64,000 bases of DNA, from the NCBI GenBank assembly GCA_964019695.1, contig CAXHUL010000501.1, positions 187,401 through 251,400 of the forward strand, given 5' to 3'. Numbering within the stretch: the first letter of the stretch is position 1; every line of letters begins with the position of its first letter. A program made the position numbers and the translations under genes. Shown one piece after another: positions 58,180 to 64,000 of this stretch. The DNA is from Loripinus fragilis. Taxonomy: Eukaryota; Mollusca; Bivalvia; Lucinida; Lucinidae. The notes under the pieces are model-generated. The model was not told where the DNA came from. It saw only the letters and a program-made list of their open reading frames with translations, and searched no databases.

Positions 58180-60260
58180 CCAACAGTTAGGACCAAGATC
58201 AGGACCGACATTCTGGATCCAAACCATTTGACATTTTGAAAGTGTTCCTGAAAGATATTTTTTTTCGAAAAAGTCAATTTCCAAAAAGTAAGCAGGCCTG
58301 AAAACATTAATGTGGGCATGATGGGATGGTCTGGACATTTATTCATCTAAATTGAAGGATATTTTTGTTACCCTGACAGCAAATAGCTATCACGAACTAT
58401 CACCTGGTGACTTAATCCCATAATAAACACAGAATTTTTGCGTTTATACTGAAAACCATATACTAGCTTTAACAAACAGTGTAGATACTGATGAGAAGTA
58501 GCTAATAAGAAAAGAATTATGTCATTAAGTCATGTCCTGTATGATACTCTCCTGGAATTACCTTTAAGTGAACAAAGAACAAAAAAAAATAGTCCCTGAT
58601 CAGACTGCTCTTCTGCTATGCTTACCTATCTCAGTTGTTTGATTCTTTGTGGCAAATAGCTTGGATCCAGATCAGGCCTGGAGGTTTTATTTTTTTTTCA
58701 AAAACTCAACTGGGCATGAAAATTTAAACAGAAAATAGCAAATAAAATTGCTTGTTTCTTTTAAACTCTCAGATGTTGTAATTATTATGGTAATAAATAT
58801 TAAAATGCCAACAATTGTTAGCATTTTAACATAATGGGCATGATAAATTACATGCTCAGTTGATTCAAGCATGAATCAGGACCAGGCTCGACATTTTGTC
58901 TTAGCTGCTTGCCAAAGTGTAAAAGTGGACCTTTGATCCGTCTGAGGTCAAAATTGGCCCATACTTCTACTACTACTACTACTACTAATAATAATAATAA
59001 TGATGGAAATGTCCAGAGTTATCTTTAAAAAAATATTTTTTTTTTTTCAGATGTTAAAATAAAGTGGTTAAATAAAATGTGTGTTTCTCCTTGTGTTATG
59101 AAGTTATTGTTACTTCAGCAGTATTTAGAATGAGATCATTATTCCTCGTTTCACCCCTTTAGCTCCTAAACATCTAAAATGGAATCTTCCATTTGGTGAA
59201 CTTAATCCATACAAGCTGCCAATAAATGAAAGAAAAAATATTGGTTCCTGAGTAAGCTGCTCATTTAGCAGCCTACACTAGTCTAGAAAGAGAACAAATG
59301 TTTCCATGTTTCTCCACTTAAGATCCTGAATTTCTAAAATGGAATCTTCCAATGGTGAATTGGTCTTATACATACCAGCTATCAATAAATGAAATATAAA
59401 AAGAATAATTCTAACTGAGTAGATTGCTCCTATAGAAGCAGGCTGGTCTAGGACCATTCAGGCTGGTCTGTGACTTTTGTGTTTGTATTTCACTGAGCAG
59501 TGTAGTTATGGAATCCAGTGAGTTAAAATTTCGAAATTGCAATGACTAAGTCAATCATTTTTCAGGGGAAGATATTAACACTTTAGCTTGTCATTTGCAA
59601 ACAATTTGGGTCCAGATCAGGACTGAGATTTTGTCAGTCCTGACCGGGATCCAAACAGATTAATGTCGGTCCTGATCTGAATACAAAGCGTTTGACACTG
59701 TTAGTTTCTGAAAGAAATATTTGAAAAACAAATTGATATAAGTCAGCAGAAGACATGAAAAGAATTAGAATAAACAATTATTCAGAATGCAAATAGTTAA
59801 AAAAACAAAAATTTCAACCTGTGATACAAAATGGGCAAATCCATGTTTATTTTATCAATATGTATGTAAAAATCTATCCTAATGAAGTTGGTTATAATTA
59901 TTATTACAAGGAATGTGTTTTCATATCAGAATTTGAATAAACTTAATGGAACCGATTGCAAGTTTGACTGTTTTTTTTTCTTTGTTTTTTTTGTTGTTTT
60001 TGTAATAATCATTTAGGTTTTCACTTAATTATTGAGATTTTTTTTGATGATGAATAATAATGATGGAAATGTCCAGAGTTATTTTAAAAAGAAATTTATT
60101 TTTCATATGTTCAAATGAAGTGGTTCAATAAAATATGCTGTTAACCTTTGCAAACAGTTTGGATCCAGATCATGACTGACATTTTGTCGGGCCTGACCTG
60201 TCATTTCAATCCGATAAAATGTCGTTCCTGATCTGAATTCGAAATGTTTGACATTCTGTC
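58180..60260. repeat. Scattered fold-back modules
   Basis: Diverged members at 58185-58250, 58655-58690, 59580-59760 and 60135-60255 share GGATCCAGATCAGGACTGA and TTTGCAAACA. The 58250-58370 stretch matches the segmental duplication (GAAAACATTAATGTGGGCAT). Between them lie AT-rich spacers and an (ACT)n(AAT)n tract at 58968-59000. A repeated AATAATGATGGAAATGTCCA occurs at about 58994 and 60053. Confidence 0.65.
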
Positions 60261-60369
60261 AGTATTCTGAAAGAATTAAAATGAAAGGGAGAAATTTTTT
60301 ACATTACACACTCTGGAGTTCTGGTTGATGTTTACTCAATTTACTTGGAAGATTTATAATCCACACATC

Positions 60370-60430
60370 ATATATTTTGGGTGCTCAAAAGAATGGTCTC
60401 AGTGAGATGGTTTTTTTTGAGTATCCACAA
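60370..60430. repeat. GAGACGG hairpin family, diverged copy
   Basis: GGGTGCTCAAAAGAATGGTC and inverted GAGATGGTTTTTTTTGAGTA. A second diverged copy is at 60805-60860. Confidence 0.7.
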
Positions 60431-60503
60431 CATGTGTTGTGGTTTGGATAAAGGAAATATTTTTTTGTTTTCTTTTTTTTTTACATTTTTACAGGAAATA
60501 CTT

Positions 60504-60673
60504 TGGAGCCACCATGGTGTAGTGGATAAAGTCCTCGCCTTATAGATCAGGTGTTGCAGGTGCGATTTCCGGCTTCACCAGTCTGTTGTATGAAACTTTA
60601 AGCCGTGGCTCTGTCTTTATATTACCTAAGCTGCTGGTTGGACGTTTAACACAAACACAACGACAACAACAAA
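60504..60673 (+). mobile_element. tRNA-derived SINE (TSD AAATACTT)
   Basis: The tRNA-like head has A box TGGTGTAGTGG (60515-60525) and a degenerate B box GGTGCGATTTCC. The 3' end is TTGGACGTTTAACACAAACA plus a CAA-rich tail. Flanking AAATACTT at 60496-60503 and 60674-60681 marks a retrotransposition. A tRNA fold is not intact, so it is not a tRNA gene. Confidence 0.78.
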
Positions 60674-60869
60674 AAATACTTAAATGATTAACTGTCTGGA
60701 TAAACAAATATTTAAAGTGTAAAGAAATTGTCTTTCAAAGTGTGTACTATTTTGGGTGCACATTGCAGCTATCTCAGATGGTTTCTTTGAATACCCACAA
60801 CATGTATTTTGGGTGCTCAAAAGATCCATCTTAATGAGATGGTTGTTTTGAGAACACACCTCATATGGT

Positions 60870-61445
60870 TCTGGTTTTGGAACAAGAAACATGATTCCCC
60901 ATTACACACTCTTATTCGGAGATCTGATTAATGTTAGTTTTTTATGTGTCTTACAAGTAGAAATCGGCTGGGCATCAATATAAATGTAGGTTTTATGGTA
61001 TAATTACTCTTTAAATATCTACTTACTTACTTAGTATACTCAACACCTGAAGGGTATTAAAATTCTTTGACTTTATAACATTTTAGATAAAAAAATCGGA
61101 CAAAAGTAATTTTGCATCTACCAATAGACCAGTCCAATGTTATTGCTTACATCTGGCTTATTGACCGTGTGACCTCAGGATCATGTGATACCAATCTACT
61201 TCAGGTGGGCAAAAACACTTCCGATGCCTATTTGTGTTGAATAAGTCCACAGTAAATAAACCCCGACAAGGGGTTTCAAACAAAGTGGTCAAAATAACAT
61301 TTTCACTTTTTTCTTTTATTTTCAAATGCTGTGGTCCCAGACAGGTTCATACAAATACATAGACTTCAAGCTAAAAAGGATCCTGCGTCCCAAAGCTTTG
61401 CAGACATATCCTATCTGGAAGAGCGATCCAAGTTGCATTGAGTTA
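60870..61445. other. No gene recognised
   Basis: No feature delimited. Confidence 0.35.
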
Positions 61446-63870
61446 TAGCTATTTGCACTCTGTATGATGGAGCATTAGCCTGTAACAGCCTGTTTTATAT
61501 GTTACTATAACAAATTAAGAAAAAAGTAAAATGAAAATTTGAGCTAGGCTAAAACGAGTTAAGTTCACCAGTGTATTTTCTTATGCTTTAAGGTTTATAA
61601 GTTTAGTTTAGGTTTATGTCTTAACAATCAAGTAAAAGAAAAGCAATGCAAATGTTCAATAGTCATTCCTTATGACGTTTATCAACTGCAAGGGCCCCCA
61701 AAATTGCCAAAAAATTCTGTCCAATGGTCATAGAATGTAATTTTAAGAATGTATTATTGTTTTTATAAGCAGTTTTCAACTTTATATTGACACACATATA
61801 TACATTTCATTTAATGTCCCTCATTTGATTGAAAAGTGAAAAACATTTTTTTTTTGTATTAATGATTAATGTCCCCCTATATAATGTGAATTACATTACC
61901 AATTTAACCATCTCACAAATTACAAACCATGCATGTTAAGCTCACATCAAACATCTTTATGTCAAGAGGATTAATATGTGCATGGACAAAAGAAACTAAT
62001 TTGTGGAAGCATATGTTTATTTTTCGCAGAAATGATATCTGAGGTTGTCTAAAAATCTGCAGTTTTGTTTTGTTGTCTGCAGTTTGTGATTGTGGTATTT
62101 CCTGATCATACTCATTTACTATTTTTGTGAATTACGTTACCCTATGTGTAGTATGTGTATGAGAAGAGGTACACATATTGCAATTGAAGCCAATGTAAGA
62201 ACTATAACCTAACTATATAACGAACCATACAAGAACTTTAAAAGAAGTTGTTTGCATAGAAAAAAAATAAGTGGAAACATAAATTTGGGAATCACATTAC
62301 TGTGAATTACGTTATTTCAATTTTACTAAATTCCAAATACCTCTTTAAATGTATACATTAGCTGAAAAAATGTTTGTTTTAATCAAAGCAAATCTGTCCC
62401 AGCTAATAAATATCAATTTAAACCATATTACAGTTGTCATTTTATTTTAACAAGGATTTACTTATATGCTCTGGGCCGCATAGCGCAGTCGGTAAGTTGT
62501 GTCTGGCTACAGATGCGTGTCTGACTGCAGATCCAGGGGTCCCGAGTTCGATCCCGGCCCGGTACCATACTTTCGTGGAGATTGATCATGAAATAATTTC
62601 TACGGTCATTCTCCTCCTTCCGCTGATTTATTCAAGAAGGGTTGTTGTTAGTTACAAGCGAAAGTATGTGCACAAATTACTGGTTAACGTCTTGCTCAAG
62701 CCTGCCCAGGAAAAAGTGTGGTTAAGTGAACTGACCGTCCCGCAATGACCATAGCTGTTGACATGGGACGTAAAGCAACAAAAACAAACAAATATGCTCT
62801 GGGTACATCAACTATCCTTTTTATGTAACTTACAAATATACTCATTATATCAACACAACATATGCAAAGTAATCTGTTTGAGAAACAAAATTGAAGAGTG
62901 TAAATCTCTAAGGGATTGTTTGTATGGTTTTTGAAATGAGCTGGATTAAACATAGGTAACGTAATTCACAAGTAGGTAATGTAATTCACAAGTAGGTAAC
63001 GTAATTCACATTCTACAAAAACCCGAATTAGTCAGATCAAAGTGTCAAAGGTAACAAATCCATGGTGATTATAAGTTTCTGACTTGTTGTTCAATTGTTA
63101 TTTTCTCTTTTAAACATTTTTTATCTTGTTACTGCTACCTCTGGAGGTTTATTGGTGAGTTCATGTGTATACTTTGAAATTGACACTTTCGCTTTTGCAA
63201 TCTGGTCCATTCCAGTTGATCACATTGACCTCAAATGTTCTAATGACTTACATGTACTATGTTGATAACTTCTATGGTTTATATGATAGATAATATAGTT
63301 ACCTTGAATTTATTAATTCTTATCTTCAATTGAAGTGATTGGCTATGTGAATTACGTTACCACGAACATTTTTGCCATTTTTCTGAGAAGGGCGTATCTT
63401 TTTGAATGATGTAAACTTTTGCTTTTTTGTAATCTGTTCATGCATCTCGCTTTGTGTCAAGTGCATATCTCCTATATTCTTTGAGGTAGGAATCCCAAAT
63501 TTGGTGTGTGGATGCATATTTGGAAAACAAACTTTGGTTTTTGTATAAGTCAATTGTAATAGTCTTAACAGGTTAAAAACTACACAGAGAAGTTGTTTAA
63601 CTAAATGACCATAGCCACAACTACCGCTTTAGTCTTATAGTTACATTCATGTAATGCCCATAACACCACAGAAAACAGTATTAATGTTAAACAACTTTCC
63701 TATTTAGTAAAGCCATCCAGTATGCAGACTATTAGAATGACAACTGGTAAGCTAGTTTTATAAATTTGTCTTCTTTCTGTAGCTCAAACTTTCAATTTTC
63801 CTATTCTTAAATTGATATAGTAGCATATGTTACAAGCAGTTAACACCCCGCTTACAGAGTGCAAATATCT
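61446..63870. mobile_element. Possible 2.4-kb element: R-type inverted ends around GTGAATTACGTTACC words
   Basis: TATTTGCACTCTGTA … TAACAGCCTGTTTTATATG at 61449-61510 is inverted at about 63800-63868 (AGATATTTGCACTCTGTAAG). Similarity extends about 110 bp to TTTGAGCTA. Between the arms, GTGAATTACGTTACC or near-copies lie at 61886-61900, 62127-62141, 62302-62314 and 63347-63361, with inverse copies at 62955-62969, 62975-62989 and 62995-63009. No ORF of transposase type. Whether arms and words belong to one element is inference. Confidence 0.5.
62476..62791 (+). mobile_element. tRNA-derived SINE, full length (TSD ATATGCTCTGGG)
   Basis: Head GGGCCGCATAGCGCAGTCGG with A box TAGCGCAGTCGG and B box GAGTTCGATCCCG (62544-62556). 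A conserved body and 3' end GGGACGTAAAGCAACA plus AAACAAACAAA follow. A perfect 12-bp duplication, ATATGCTCTGGG, lies at 62464-62475 and 62792-62803; the last G's may be shared with the SINE start. The tRNA-like part has an over-long central region, so it is a SINE rather than a functional tRNA. The perfect TSD suggests a relatively recent insertion. Confidence 0.88.
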
Positions 63871-64000
63871 CTTATTTGGTGCATCTGGATTGTTATTTAA
63901 TATAGAATACAAGTATGTCTACAGAATTCCAAAGGGCCCTTACTTAGACTGCAGTTATAATTCTGTCTGATTACTCTACTGGTTGTGATGAGATGAGACG
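63871..64000. other. No feature recognised
   Basis: Window end; nothing delimited. Confidence 0.3.

Noticed and set aside
62473..62560. Functional tRNA gene
   Set aside because: A and B boxes are present, but the central region is too long, a SINE body and tail follow, and a TSD flanks the whole unit.

Overview
This window is eukaryotic: AT-rich, intron-containing, with very low coding density and crowded with transposable elements. The SINE and LINE types, the dispersed repeats opening with an AGCTCACCTGAGC motif, the long C/G homopolymers and the many fold-back elements suggest a bivalve mollusc. That assignment is inference from repeat character; no host marker gene confirms it.

One apparently intact gene is present. 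It is a minus-strand, hAT-transposase-derived protein of the ZNF862/C17orf113-like kind. A large 3' exon (13573-15947) is followed by a polyadenylation signal, and three small upstream exons (17189-17299, 17619-17720, 18225-18334) join it in phase. The first exon was not found. Three decayed coding remnants also occur: an unidentified ORF (1020-1808), a frameshifted LINE reverse transcriptase (21080-22290), and the C-terminal part of a LINE ORF with its 3' UTR (45277-46338).

Layout. 0-10 kb: a fold-back element split by a 1.07-kb terminal-inverted-repeat (TIR) element, a second copy of that element at 5.8-6.9 kb, and clusters of short repeated words. 10-13 kb: GC-rich palindromes, a ~160-bp tandem array and a 21-bp minisatellite. 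13-20 kb: the hAT-derived gene, with a Harbinger-type MITE in its intron and a second MITE upstream. 20-24 kb: LINE remnant and dispersed repeats. 24-29 kb: microsatellites and an inverted second copy of the 21-bp minisatellite. 29-38 kb: a hAT-type MITE with a perfect 8-bp target-site duplication (TSD), then mollusc-type internally tandem repeats. 41-48 kb and 54-60 kb: arrays of small fold-back modules, a segmental duplication carrying a LINE end, and a ~740-bp tandem array. 48-54 kb: a ~120-bp GC-rich tandem array and a 2-kb element packed with CGTACGAT words. 60-64 kb: two tRNA-derived SINEs with TSDs, and a GTGAATTACGTTACC word cluster between inverted repeats.

The most interesting pattern is a recurring architecture. 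About nine elements unrelated in sequence share the same design: a short word (about 8-20 bp) in or near the termini is reiterated in both orientations inside the element. Several are bounded by clear TSDs (TTAT, ATTT, CTTGTAAT, ATCAGAAC). I interpret these as non-autonomous DNA transposons with amplified subterminal transposase-binding words.
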